Of a DNA stretch of 64,000 nucleotides, positions 34,975 through 45,910 are shown one piece after another (the first letter of the stretch is position 1; each line of letters starts with the position of its first letter). The stretch spans positions 47,223,858 to 47,287,857 of the forward strand of contig NC_052508.1 in assembly GCF_014356525.2 (NCBI RefSeq), read 5' to 3'. Below the pieces are notes generated by a model that saw only the letters and a list, made by a program, of their open reading frames with translations, was not told the DNA's origin and ran no database searches. This DNA comes from Nilaparvata lugens (Eukaryota; Arthropoda; Insecta; Hemiptera; Delphacidae). Position numbers and translations under genes: made by a program.

Positions 34975-36165
34975 CAAGTGTCAACTTGCCGGTATTGCAC
35001 CTTTAGCACAGGGGTTAGGGATTATGATTTTCAATATTTTCAGCTTCTAACTAGTAAGAAAATAATTGAATATGTATTAAGCTACAAAGTCAAAAATAGT
35101 GTTCCAGATATTGTGTCCAAATTACATTGTCAAATGATCTATTGTTGTTGTATTGGGAATTTCACACTCAACACTAAAGCTGCTATAACAATAGATGGGA
35201 AACATAGAATGGTGTAATAATACATCAAATTGAAGAGAATTGAATCCTCTACAACCCAACGTCCGATACTTATTTTTCAGATGCATCGTTGTTGAGTAAT
35301 AACCCCTGAAAGTGCAAAAAGTTGGAAGAAAAACTGTATTTTCAAAAATTTCACACTTTTAAAAGTAAATATCTCGAAAACTAAAGGAGATATCACAAAA
35401 CTCTACTGAACAAAACTTGTAAGAAGTTTATCATTTTTGTTAAGTTAGTCATGTCGCTGAAATGCATTGTTTCCATGAAAAGCAAACTTTTAAACCACCC
35501 TCATCCCTTAAGCACAAGGGGTAGGGATAAGGACTTTTCATACGTACACCTCCTTAACTAGTACAAACAAAGCAGCGGAGTCAAATGTTGTGTTTCAAAG
35601 ATTCCCTCAAAATTTCCCTGTCAATTGATCTATTGTTGTTAAACTGCAGATTTTACACTCAACACTGTAACGGTTGTAGCAATCGTAGGGAGATGCGTAA
35701 AATAATGAAATAATACATGAAATTGAAGAGAATATTATGCTCTATGAGCTCATGATTAGCACAGATTTTTTCAGTCAATCGTTGAAAAGTTATAAGGCAA
35801 AAAAATGAAAAAATCGGACCCAGAACGGTTTTTCTCAAAATGTGACACTTTCGAGAGCTCACACCTAGAAAACTAAGAGAGATATGGAAAAATATTACGG
35901 ATGAAACTTGTAGGCTGATTAGTAAACTTTAATTTTGTATTGTAATAAATTTCCGAAAGACGAATATTGTTCGAGATATGTGCAAAAACAATATATGGTA
36001 CTTTCCAACCACCCCCAACCACTTACCACAGGGGGTAGGAGTGAGGACTTTTGATATGTTTACCCCCTTACTATCCTTAAAAGAGCTGTGGAGTCAAAAT
36101 TGCTCTTCAAACTTTTCCCTCTATAATTTTACGTTGTCTGGACTATAGACCCATGTGATTTAATT
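34975..36165 (+). repeat. Degenerate tandem repeat, unit about 510 bp
   Basis: The same ordered landmarks appear three times: a GGGGTTAGGG/GGGGTAGGG/GGGGGTAGG box (near 35010, 35518 and 36031), then TTTCA-type and AACTAGTA boxes, GTCAA...GATCTATTGTTGTT (35130 and 35615), TTTCACACTCAACACT or TTTTACACTCAACACT (35160 and 35650), and TCGAAAACTAAAGGAGATAT versus TAGAAAACTAAGAGAGATAT (35370 and 35867). Spacing is about 508-513 bp. Identity between units is moderate, and the third unit is partial. An 89-residue frame at 34948-35217 lies in the first unit and is not shared by the others. Confidence 0.65.
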
Positions 36166-37379
36166 TCAGACACTATGAACCATTCCAACTTGTAATATGA
36201 ATGTACTTTGTGAACAGTTGCTTAAATTACTGATGCTATTGTATTTATTTATTCATTTATTCACTAGTAGTTCTGTGAACAGTAGACCTCGCGCTCAGTA
36301 AGTTACATTGACCTGTTGTTATGTTTTTTCGAAAATTAATAAATAATATTTATAAAATTAATAAAATATTATAATATTTATATTTATATAATATTGTAAT
36401 ATGAGTATTATAAATATTAATAATATTAATAAAATTAATATTTATCAATTTAAAATGTCTAGAAAAAATCCTAAATAAACATAGAGCTTTCTGTCCTATC
36501 GTAACGTGACGTGTCGTCCCGGAATGTGAGTATGAGCGCTGTTATCAGTTCTGGCTGCCGTTGATAAGCCAATCCAATCAACCCATCAGAGAACATTCTG
36601 TGTTGCCTTGTTGGCGAAAAATCGGTGTGTTGGAATTAACAAAATAAACTACCATAATGCTGATTCCCTACAAACTTCATTTCTCACTTTTCATGATTTT
36701 AGAAATCAATTTCTTTTCAATAATATTTGTTGCAATTTTAATCATCAGATTAAAAAGTAAAATGTAAAAAAATGTTTCATCAATAACTTCAAACTATAAT
36801 CATGGCCTCAGCTTATGGAGAGACAAAGTTAGTAGACAACTGTCTACTAACGTTGATGGAAAGATAGATTTTCAAGTCTTCGATGTTTTTGACCGGGTAC
36901 TATTATAGTCCACTAGACAGTTTATTTATGATGAATAATTAATTCTAAAGTCTGATTTTTACGGTAATATTGGCTTTCTAAGAAAACTCCTTTTCCTTTT
37001 GTATTATCCTGAAAATGCAAAATTTCAAAAAACCGTATGTATACGTCGACGCGAAATTCAAAAAGGAACATACCTGTCAAATGACAGGCTCTAATAGGCT
37101 CTATAATAAAGTTCCAAGAGGGTGGTTGATAAAGAAGCCTAAAATGAAAGAGCTCCATACCTGGGTGTAAGAAAATTATTTTTAATCAATTAATGATTTC
37201 GTTTGATATTGATTAATGTTGTATGAATTTAAAATTCAACTTTATGTATATCTTTAATTATTGTTATTTCTTAGAATGGAATATCGAGTTGGTTGAATGT
37301 TAATTATTGTAAGCCTATATTATAATATTTTATGATTATTTTATATATTAATATTAATGTACAAGTGAATAAGATATAT
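36166..37379. other. 1.2 kb without a recognised gene
   Basis: Mostly TAAT-rich DNA (36320-36450 is nearly pure A/T). A CG-richer patch at 36495-36620 contains ACGTGACGTGTCG. GACAACTGTCTACTAACG-type inverted words lie near 36832-36855. No protein is recognised. Confidence 0.4.
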
Positions 37380-37516
37380 TAACCCGTGACCGTGACTCCA
37401 CGTCGGCGTACAAGTTCTCTTTTGCCGACGTGTAGCACAGAGTTGTCAATTTCCTTTTTGTTGTATTCTGTATATATTTTTTGTTGCAATAAACGATTTG
37501 ATTTGAAATGAAAATC
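37380..37516 (+). repeat. LINE 3' end with hairpin
   Basis: The segment ends TTGCAATAAACGATTTGATTTG, a poly(A)-signal-like word followed by a short GATTT repeat, as in 3' ends of many non-LTR elements. Upstream, CACGTCGGC and GCCGACGTG (about 37402-37435) form a perfect 9-bp stem with a 16-base loop. No reverse transcriptase frame precedes it in this window, so it is a 5'-truncated copy or an unrelated transcript end. Confidence 0.45.
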
Positions 37517-38135
37517 TATTGCTGCGTTTCGCTGTCAATGCGGAACATAAATATAAACATAAAGAGAAATGTGAAACCGTCGAATTGAATCTTAGACCTC
37601 ACTTCGCTTGTTCAATGAAGACAACAGGTAAAAACCCATTTTCCTCCTCCATAGAATACAATAATTTCCAAAATTATACAATTTTGCAAAAACAAAGCTA
37701 TAAACTCAGCTAAGTACAAAATATTACAAGGCTTCCACACATAATGCAGTGCTATAATAAACATAACAGTCTTGAAGGAGAAGTGGATCATCGCATTCCA
37801 CTACTTCAACTGGGAAGCTGCTCAAAACAATATCCAGTGTTCTACCAAGCTCATTTTGCACTGATTTGTAAGAAATTAGATCATAGCTGTCAATTGATAG
37901 CTATTTACATTTAACATTTCTTTTATTTTCTAAATAAAATTATCTAAATAAAATATCATTGTTCACACATGAGTACATGAGTACTCACACTTGTACCGCA
38001 ATGGCCGTATAATACTTTGCTTAAGTTTTTAATATAGCAACTATATAGTATTTAATTTATGTAACTAAGATTCATGACACTGGCAGCGCCTATACACTAT
38101 TGCTGCCAGTTTAATTCAAAGATAGAGATTCTTTA
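37517..38135 (+). repeat. Repeat core C (copy 1) and flanking DNA
   Basis: AAGAGAAATG, ACCGTCGAATTGAATCTTAG and ACCTCACTTCGCT at 37560-37616 match the reverse complement of 50403-50460. In both places the core is joined to short ACAT/AAACAT-type repeats on the same side (here ACATAAATATAAACATAAAG at 37544). The rest holds no gene. A hairpin with the perfect stem ACTGGCAGC/GCTGCCAGT lies at 38079-38111. Confidence 0.55.
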
Positions 38136-38411
38136 TTGTTCGTAAAAACTAATGTTATGTCCTTTTCCAGTCATTCTGAAATTCATTCCCACAATACCAG
38201 AAGTAAATTGAACCTGAGAAATGAATACTGTCGGTACAAATCCAGTCAGGTGAGTTTTAGGGCGTGTGCAATTCGATTCTTTAACCAATTACCATTAAAC
38301 ATTAGAGACTTGGCTGTGGTAGATTTCAAATTAAGAATTAAAGATTTTCTAATTAGAAACTGTTTTTACAATCTGGATGAATATTTTAGCTTTAATATAA
38401 AAAATTTTTAA
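38136..38411 (+). pseudogene. LINE reverse transcriptase, C-terminal fragment
   Basis: The 91-residue frame begins within HNTRSKLNL, followed by CRYKSSQVSFRACAIRFFNQLPLNIRD and FKLRIKDFL, which follows the non-LTR RT end pattern (H-x-T-R, then S-x-x-x-x-A-x-x-x-x-N-x-L-P, then F-K-x-x-L/I). It ends at TAA 38409-38411. Catalytic parts are absent. A minus-strand LINE endonuclease lies about 1.1 kb away, on the other side of the hexanucleotide array; the two pieces face each other, so they are not one colinear copy. Confidence 0.75.
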
Positions 38412-38519
38412 ATTTTGATGAAATTGTGATATTATGTACATGTATAACAATGATTGTTTTTTTATGACGTGGCCTATACTTGTTTTATACTTGTCGTTGG
38501 CTATAAATGGATTTGATTT

Positions 38520-39505
38520 CATTTTCATTCTCATTTTCATTTTCATTTTCATTTTCATTTTCATTTTCTTTTTCATTTTCATTTTCATTTTTCATTTTTC
38601 ATTTTCATTTTCATTTTTCATTTTTCATTTTCATTTTCATTTTCATTTTCATTTTCTTTTTATTTTCATTTTCATTTTCATTTTCATTTTCATTCTCATT
38701 GTCATTCTCATTCTCATTCTCATTCTCATTCTCATTTTCATTTTCTTTTTCATTTTCATTCTCATTCTCATTTTCATTTTCATTTTCTTTTTCATTTTCA
38801 TTTTCATTCTCATTCTCATTCTCATTTTCATTTTCATTTTCATTTTCATTTTCATTTTCATTTTCATTTTCATTTTCATTTTCATTTTCATTTTCATTTT
38901 CATTTTCATTTTCATTTTCATTTTCATTTTCATTTTCATTTTCATTTTCATTCTCATCCTCATTCTCATTCTCATTCTCATTCTCATTCTCATTCGCATT
39001 TTCATTTTCATATTCATTTTCATTTTCATTTTCATTCTCATTTTCATTTTCATTCTCATCCTCATTCTCATTCTCATTCTCATTCTCATTCTCATTCTCA
39101 TTCTTTCATTTTCATTTTCATTTTCATTTTCATTCTCATTTTCATTTTCATTCTCATCCTCATTCTCATTCTCATTCTCATTCGCATTTTCATTCTCATT
39201 CTCATTCGCATTTTCATTTTCATTTTCATTTTCATTTCCATTTCCATTTTCATTTTCATTTTCATTTTCATTTCCATTTCCATTTCCATTTTCATTTTCA
39301 TTCTCATTTTCATTTTCATTTTCATTCTCATTTTCATTCTCATTTTCATTTTCATTTTCATTTTCATTTTCATTTTCATTTTCATTTTCATTTTCATTTT
39401 CATTTTCATTTTCATTTTCATTTTCATTTTCATTTTCATTTTCATTTTCATTTTCATTTTCATTTTCATTTTCATTTTCATTTTCATTTTCATTTTCATT
39501 TTCAT
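38520..39505 (+). repeat. 1-kb (TTTTCA/TTCTCA)n hexanucleotide array
   Basis: Roughly 160 units of ATTTTC with interspersed ATTCTC, ATTTCC and ATTCGC variants form higher-order blocks: pure TTTTCA blocks at about 38825-38950 and 39345-39505, and TTCTCA-rich blocks near 38690-38740, 38945-38995 and 39055-39100. All six frames can stay open for hundreds of codons (repeating Phe-Ser, Phe-Ile, His-Phe, Lys-Met or Glu-Asn), which is a consequence of the unit length being a multiple of three. No gene is implied. The right end is the purest and probably the youngest. Confidence 0.95.
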
Positions 39506-39508
39506 GAT

Positions 39509-39856
39509 CATAAGTATCAGAGCTAATTTCTTGTAAATTGAAATCACCAATAATCATTAAATTGTCATTAAGCTATTTAAGGATTCAAAGTACTCACAGT
39601 AACCAAGAAAAACATTTGAAGGAGTGAACGTTGGCATATAAACAGCATTTATATGATGATCGGTTGAATTTGATTTCATTGATACATAAGTATCAGAGCT
39701 AATTTCTTGTAAATTGAAATCACCAATAATCATTAAATTGTCATTAAGCTATTTAAGGATTCAAAGTACTCACAGTAACCAAGAAAAACATTTGAAGGAG
39801 TGAACGTTGGCATATAAACAGCATTTATATGATGATCGGTTGAATTTGATTTCAGT
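39509..39856 (-). pseudogene. LINE endonuclease fragment, tandemly duplicated (176 bp x 2)
   Basis: The block 39509-39684 is repeated almost exactly at 39685-39856. Read on the minus strand it encodes AVYMPTFTPSN, then a degenerate helix, then IIGDFNLQE. YxPP-like and GDFN are hallmark motifs of the APE-type endonuclease of non-LTR retrotransposons, with the GDFN Asp and Asn being catalytic. The frame then runs straight into the hexanucleotide array as a Glu-Asn run. A stop or frameshift lies between the two motifs, and the duplication alone makes the copy non-functional. Confidence 0.7.
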
Positions 39857-40120
39857 TTAATCTAACGGAATCAAACAATAATTATTATTTACAGATAACT
39901 CAATACAGATATCCTATTGCAATGATCTTCTCACTGCGATAAGTACTCCACCTCCCTCCGACGGCCTGAAAATGTCTCAACTGATTATGCCGTCGTGTAG
40001 CCAGGTCTCAGTCTGAATCAAATTATTCACTTTCCAAAAACGTTAAATTAAAATTGAGTTCAAGAAGTCAATACTTTGTACTCTGTTTCCATAAGTAAGA
40101 ATCTCACAATCTATGAATGC
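39857..40120 (-). pseudogene. LINE endonuclease, upstream part
   Basis: On the minus strand this region contains TETWLHDGI (about 40000) and GGGVLIAVRRSL (about 39930). In order these match the E-T-W-L and G-G-G-V-L-I-A-V motifs that precede GDFN in jockey/CR1-type endonucleases; the ETW Glu is catalytic. It therefore belongs to the same LINE copy as 39509-39856. Stops interrupt it, and the ORF1 region is not seen further upstream. Confidence 0.65.
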
Positions 40121-40143
40121 TCTTACACTTATTAAAGTACTAT

Positions 40144-40402
40144 TATATTACTTATTACTAGCAAGAACCCGTGCTTCGCAAGGATCTATTTTAAAACTTG
40201 ACAAAATGAAAACTTGATATAATGAAATTTTGAAGAATTGAGAATAGGCCTATAACCATCCTTGGTTAATAAATTAAGAATCTATAAGCAAAATTTCAAG
40301 TTAATTAGTCCAGTAGTTCAGATGTGATGATGCGTCAAACATAATTTTCCTATCCCGTATGTGCATAAGCCAGCTCTTTACTTTATATAATTATTATAGA
40401 TA
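40144..40402 (+). repeat. Dispersed repeat T1, copy 3
   Basis: Starts ACTAGCAAGAACCCGTGCTT and ends ATAATTATTATAGATATAG. It shares most landmarks of copy 2 (TATAACCATCCTTGGTTAAT, TTTCAAGTTAATTAGTCCAG, GATGATGCGTCAAACATAAT, TATCCCGTATGTG). Confidence 0.65.
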
Positions 40403-42099
40403 TAGTTAACGACTGCAAGAGATAGGACTGTGGAACAGAATAGTGGTGCAACTATGATAGCACCAGAAGTGTCTCAAACACAATAGTAGGTACTACATGA
40501 ACTTTTTGAAAGTGATTTGAAAAAATGTTAAAACAACAGAACTGAATCCTTATCATTCTACCTTCATTTAGAGAGGCTTTTGTTTGAGCCGAATGGAAAT
40601 CTATTTATAAAAAAAATGAATGTCTGTTTGTGTGAAAACTTCTTGACATAACAGCATGAAACTTTGGGAATATGTTGTGTGAATATTGGGGGATGGTTTC
40701 TGAACATAAATTTTAATAGGGGGGCTAATAATAATTATTTATTAATTCATTTTACAGACATATGATTACAATTCGCCGTGCAGTTCGCTCCACAATATTT
40801 TTGCTATCCATCATAAGTGGAAAACATGCGAACATGAATACAGAATTATCAGCAATTTTTTATTTGATTAGATTCATGTTTTGAAGAATTCATTGTTACG
40901 ATTGATAAATTGATAGGAGCTTATAAATATTTTCCAATTCAAATGAAATAACTTCTGAAAAAAATAATGATTGGATAAATACCAATATTGAATTATTGTT
41001 GACCAAGAACTCAGTACATAGAAAATTCATTCAACTAATTCTGTATTGATAAAATTATAATCATTTTCTCTATTCATAATCAATTTCATCAACTAACTGG
41101 AAAAAGTTCTTCAATTTCCATGAATTTATTAATAGAATTATATAAATCTAAAGTGTGGGTCATATCTAAATTCACAAAGAGTTCGATTCTTATTGGCAGG
41201 ATAGATGTTATTCAATGCAGAAATCATTGTTATTTTACTAAAAGATAGGATAAAATTTCTCTTTCAGGGGGAGTTTTGACAACCCACAAAACTCATTTTT
41301 CATTTGAAGAAATAATATCAAAAAGGTGCAAATATAGGACCTTACTTTTTGTTCAGTTTGCCAAAATACACCCCTCATTTTAATATTAAAATTTTAGACT
41401 GACTGTACAGTGAGTCAATCATTATATCAAGGCTTGAATAATTTTGAAATTTTAATTAAATAAAAATGGTAGAGAATATTATCATGTAGATATCAACACC
41501 TTTATTTTAAGACATATTAACTGCATGCGTTTTCATATTGCCGATACAGCATTGATAATACTGTAGACGTTTATTTAGCAGTCTCAAAAAACTGTTCTAG
41601 CTGAGAAATTAATAATACCTACATGCCACGTGTAGGCTTATACATTGCATCAGGAAAACGAAGTTCAAAACTATGGTTTTCCTGAACATATGTTTTTGAG
41701 ATAATTTCTTTGATGCAGCTGTTTCACATTCACCATTATAAATTAAACAGAGTTTGTGAAAATAAAAATATTTATTGATTACCAAAACAATACTATTATT
41801 ATATTAATGATAATAATTAATTATTGAAACAATACTTTTATTATATCAATAGTAATAATATTATTAATATATTCATCAATTATCAGAACAATATTATTGA
41901 GGTTGAGTGGAATCAGGTAGAAAGCAATAATAGAACAGATGTTCTTTTTTGAATATCTATCATATTATTTTGTTATTTCCAATGATTACAACATATGTTA
42001 GAATATCACATGTCAATAAATAAATTATCTCATTTCCATATGGCACTCACCTTACCATGTTCATAACCTTACTTAATAGGATCCTTTTTCATCCTTTGA
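40403..42099. other. 1.7 kb, probably degraded repeats, no gene
   Basis: The part 40590-40900 (TGTCTGTTTGTGTGAAAACT, CATGAAACTTTGGGAATATG, AATAGGGGGGCTAATAATAA) has the formulaic style of an insect LINE 3' region, but there is no second copy in the window to prove it. The rest is AT-rich, with TATTATTA-type runs at 41790-41880. Confidence 0.35.
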
Positions 42100-42540
42100 A
42101 ACCCTTAGAGGCAAAATATCTCAAAATCCGTTCTTAGTGCGCGTCTAGTATGTTTGAAGAATATTTGTGCAAAGTTTCAAGTCTGTAGGACAATTAGTTT
42201 GAGCTGTAGTGTGATTTTACATAAAAATTTTCGAAAAATGCCCTCTCCTGGACCCCCCTGTGCTCCTGATTGAAATTTTTCTGCATAGATCTAATTTTTT
42301 TTTGTAGCTGAACAAAAAAGTTCCTTATGACTTTGCTGTGCAATGAGCAGTTAAAAAGTACAAAATTTTGGGGGGGCCCCAGCTCCCTCAGGGGGGCAAA
42401 TTTCTGAAAATCCTTCCTTAGTGGATGTTTTCAGGCTACCATAAACAATCGTGCAAAATTTCAAGTTTTCAGGCTCAGTAGTTTGGGCTGTGGTGTGATT
42501 TCAGTCTGTCTGGGCTTAGCCTTTTATAAGTATAGAGATG
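42100..42540 (+). repeat. Two LINE-tail-like units in tandem
   Basis: A motif series appears twice: AAAATATCTCAAAATCCGTT then TGCAAAGTTTCAAG then AGTTTGAGCTGTAGTGTGAT at 42113-42214, and AATTTCTGAAAATCCTTCC then TGCAAAATTTCAAG then GTTTGGGCTGTGGTGTGAT at 42399-42497, ending CTTTTATAAGTATAGAGATG. The ending with a short TATAGA run suggests an RTE-type 3' terminus. Confidence 0.5.
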
Positions 42541-44754
42541 ACGTATGAGTATGAAACCTTTTAGTACCTGCCGTTTACGCAGCCCATAAATCTCTTCAGT
42601 GGAGACAAAACTAATGAAAGATATTCATGCTACGTAATAGATGGAAATAGTTGTACAAAAGTTTAAACCCCCAGCTGTCAGCAAATAAGGTCGAGTGAGA
42701 TATTTATATTATTTTGTGACAATGATTTATACGGAGGCGATACGCTTGTATTGGTGAGCTCAAGCCAGTCGGGGTTTTGCTAGTTTTCGTTTTGTGTACA
42801 GTATTTTTCCCCGGGCAGAATAAATGAGTAATGGTTTACCTTTTCAGGAAGGTTTCGCAGAGGACCTGTTCTCAACCAACATCCATCTCCTGCTCGCTTA
42901 TCATTCTCTGCTCTCCTGATAACAGAGCCACTGCTCAGTCTCCGGTTTAAAATAAACGAGCTTCACCTCCATTTCTCAACAGCGCACTAGAATTTTTCAT
43001 CCGTTTTTGTACGCTTGTACTATCTTTGTCGCTCTATTGACACGATATCACTATCTATTCTACTCTAGTTCTAGATATTCTCGAGAATTACGGTTGAACT
43101 ATTTTGATTCAATGAATATATGAAACAAATCTCCACCAATATTTGAGCTCCTAAGTAATCACTGTTCAACACAATAATCACTTCAGTTGGGGATGCTTCT
43201 GAAAATGGCGAACTTTGGCTTTCATCAATCGTTATGTGAAATACTTATTTATTTTGTAAGTATAAAAGCCCCTTATCGAGTTGAAAATGGGTTCAAACAT
43301 GAACAATATGCTGATCATTAATAGAGGATTTCATTGAAAAGGAGTACGTTAAACACCTATGATCCAACGAAAGTTTTGTTGTCCATGAAAACAAATTTAT
43401 TACACACCATGGTACATTATGAATATTCCCTTGAACGAAATTTCATCCCAATTGTATCACAATAAACTATTTCGGTTCAATACCTGCACTGTAAGTAATG
43501 GGAAAAACTGTATTCTTCATGGATACAGCTTGGTATTGGAAGCATTCACTCCCTCGAGACTTATTGGAAATGTATTGTTCATTGATGAATGAAATGATAG
43601 GAATCATCTTAATGATCGAGAAAGACCAGAACAAAGGAATTTGTTAGCAGGATACTGGCGTAAATACCAATGAAGTCTAAATTAGAAATCGGTTGAATAG
43701 ACAGATTAACTTTGCCAAAAGACTGCAGCGGTTTACTCGAGGAGAGTTGTCGACGTAATGCTTCAAGCATTTGGATTAGAAACTCAAACTTTTCCTTATT
43801 ATTTCCTCCCTCTTTTCCACACTCCCTACTTCTCACGAGCCTCTCTCTGCCTCTAATTCGCCATTTTCTCTTTTCATAGTTGGATGCTCTTGCATTTGAA
43901 CTGTGTCTTAGTCGCCACCAAATTGTGCTGCTTCATAGACAAGGGATGGATAATTATGTAGAAAACAATTGAAAGTTAATCAAGAACAAGGAACTTTTGT
44001 TCCGCAAGCTTCCAGAATAATTGGAAAGTTTTCTCTGTTGGAATCTAAGAACGAGACCGAACTTAGATAGGGAACTGACTTTTTAAAAGTTCTTCTCCAT
44101 TAATTATGTGTCTTAGAATTGTCTCCATTCAGATTTTTTGTGCCATCATAAGTTTTGATTCAATAATAATTTCGAAAGTTCTAGAATTAGATTTGAGTGC
44201 ATTCGTGATTTCTGAACTATGATTTGAAGAAAATGGCCATATTCCTAATACTTATCCGATATCTAGACAATTTCTAAAATCATTAAATTCATTTTTGTCC
44301 TTGCTCATTATCTCTAGCTGGTAATCTAACTTTTCTTAATTCGTTCTTTCTAAAAACTCTGGAACTTCTGTAACTAGAAAAAAAATGGATTAAGAGTTCG
44401 CCAGAAAGTCACTTTTTTCAACAGCGGTCGGCTTGAACGAAATTGTTGAATTCAGTCTTTTTTGTGACCTTAGATGTGTTTGGACAAGTGTACCCTTCAT
44501 ACTGTCATCTTAAAGATGAAGAGACCAGAATCAGTATCACAAAAACAATGCCTGACAAAGACAATCAGTCTGAAAGTCAAAAATAATGGTCAGACTATAA
44601 CTTTGGACTGTTGATAGACTCTTGCTTCATAGACAAGTACTACTCTTGTGTTTTATGATAATAGACTATGTCAGTTGATAGGCTCAGAGTCAGTCGGCTG
44701 TCCATATGAATTTTGCGAAACTGAGTAGATTACATAAAATCCAGTCTATTCTAC
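42541..44754. other. 2.2 kb without a recognised gene
   Basis: No domain or repeat family is recognised. A 75-residue minus frame at 43609-43836 has no motif. Runs such as CCCCGGGCAG near 42808 are isolated. Confidence 0.4.
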
Positions 44755-44830
44755 TTATTCACAACTACCTGGCCCGGCGAACTTCGTACCGCCAAATAGT
44801 TAATCCATCTCATGACAAACTTTAGCTGGA
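44755..44830 (+). repeat. Short dispersed-repeat-like segment
   Basis: CCTGGCCCGGCGAACTTCGT followed by ACCGCC resembles a phrase common in hemipteran and other insect interspersed repeats. Only one copy lies in the window, so this is a weak call. Confidence 0.25.
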
Positions 44831-45112
44831 TGCACACCTTAGGAGGATCGATGTGGCATTTTGCATCCAGGTGCTTCTTGCTTATATTGGTTTGAATGGA
44901 AGAACTCACACACACTGAATCGGACATGGCTTGGAACGGTGTGATAAGGCAATCTCCATAAGATCAACAATTTGTGTTAATCAATCACCAAGCCGCGCCA
45001 CCACAGGTGTGCTTAGTCTTAGCTTAATCTGATGCACTATATTTTTATGAAAATAATCCAACAATCAGTATATTATATCTCAGTATGGACTTCATATGTG
45101 CTTAGTTAGTTG

Positions 45113-45297
45113 TACAGCAGTTTGTATTTTTACTTCCCTTGCCCTATTACCATACGTAAGGAAAGTATTGCTTTGCGAAAAAAATTAAGGTACCCCAATT
45201 TCTAAATTTCTATACGTATCAAGGTCCCCTGAGTACAAAAAAAGTGGTTTTTGGGTATTGGTATGTATGTATGTGTGTCTGTGTGTGTGTGTGTGTG

Positions 45298-45385
<88 letters not shown>

Positions 45386-45396
45386 TGTGTGTGTGG

Positions 45397-45427
<31 letters not shown>

Positions 45428-45445
45428 GTGTGTGTGTGTGTGTGT

Positions 45446-45529
<84 letters not shown>

Positions 45530-45910
45530 TATGTATGAGTGTATGTGCGTCTGTGTACACCATATCTCATTTCCCAATCAACGGAATGACTTGAAATTTC
45601 GAACTTAAGGTCCTTACAATATAAGGATTCGATACGAACAATTTCGATCTAATGCAATTCAAAATGGCGGATAAAATGGTGAAAATGTTGTCAAAAAAAG
45701 GGTTTTTCGCGTTTTTCTCAAAAACGGCTCCTACGATTTTGATCAAATTCATATCTAAAATAGTCATTAATAAGCTCCATCAACTGCCACAAGTCCAATA
45801 TCTGTAAAAATTCCAGGAGCCCCGCCTCATCTATGCAAAGTTTGATTTCAGATTCCCAATTATCAGGCTTCAGATACAATTTAAACAAAAAATTCAAGTG
45901 AAAAAGATCG
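45113..45910 (+). repeat. Candidate interspersed repeat with internal (GT)n
   Basis: Flanking the GT array are formulaic passages: TTCCCTTGCCCTATTACCAT and AATTAAGGTACCCCAATTTC on the left, and AACGGAATGACTTGAAATTT, CAAAATGGCGGATAAAATGG and TTTCTCAAAAACGGCTCCTA on the right. This style and the fixed position of the GT run resemble an insect interspersed family I have seen before, but no second copy is present to confirm it. Confidence 0.4.
45268..45530 (+). repeat. (GT)n microsatellite with GGT/TTG interruptions
   Basis: About 260 bp of GT repeats are interrupted at intervals by GTTG, GGT or TCT. Frames through it give Cys-Val runs on plus and His-Thr runs on minus, with no coding meaning. 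Confidence 0.95.

Noticed and set aside
38434..39557. Large frames of 300 or more codons over the hexanucleotide array
   Set aside because: A 6-bp unit with no stop keeps every frame open; the peptides are two-residue repeats and have no start context or flanking coding sequence.
45185..45608. Cys-Val and His-Thr rich frames over the GT array
   Set aside because: Direct consequence of dinucleotide repetition.
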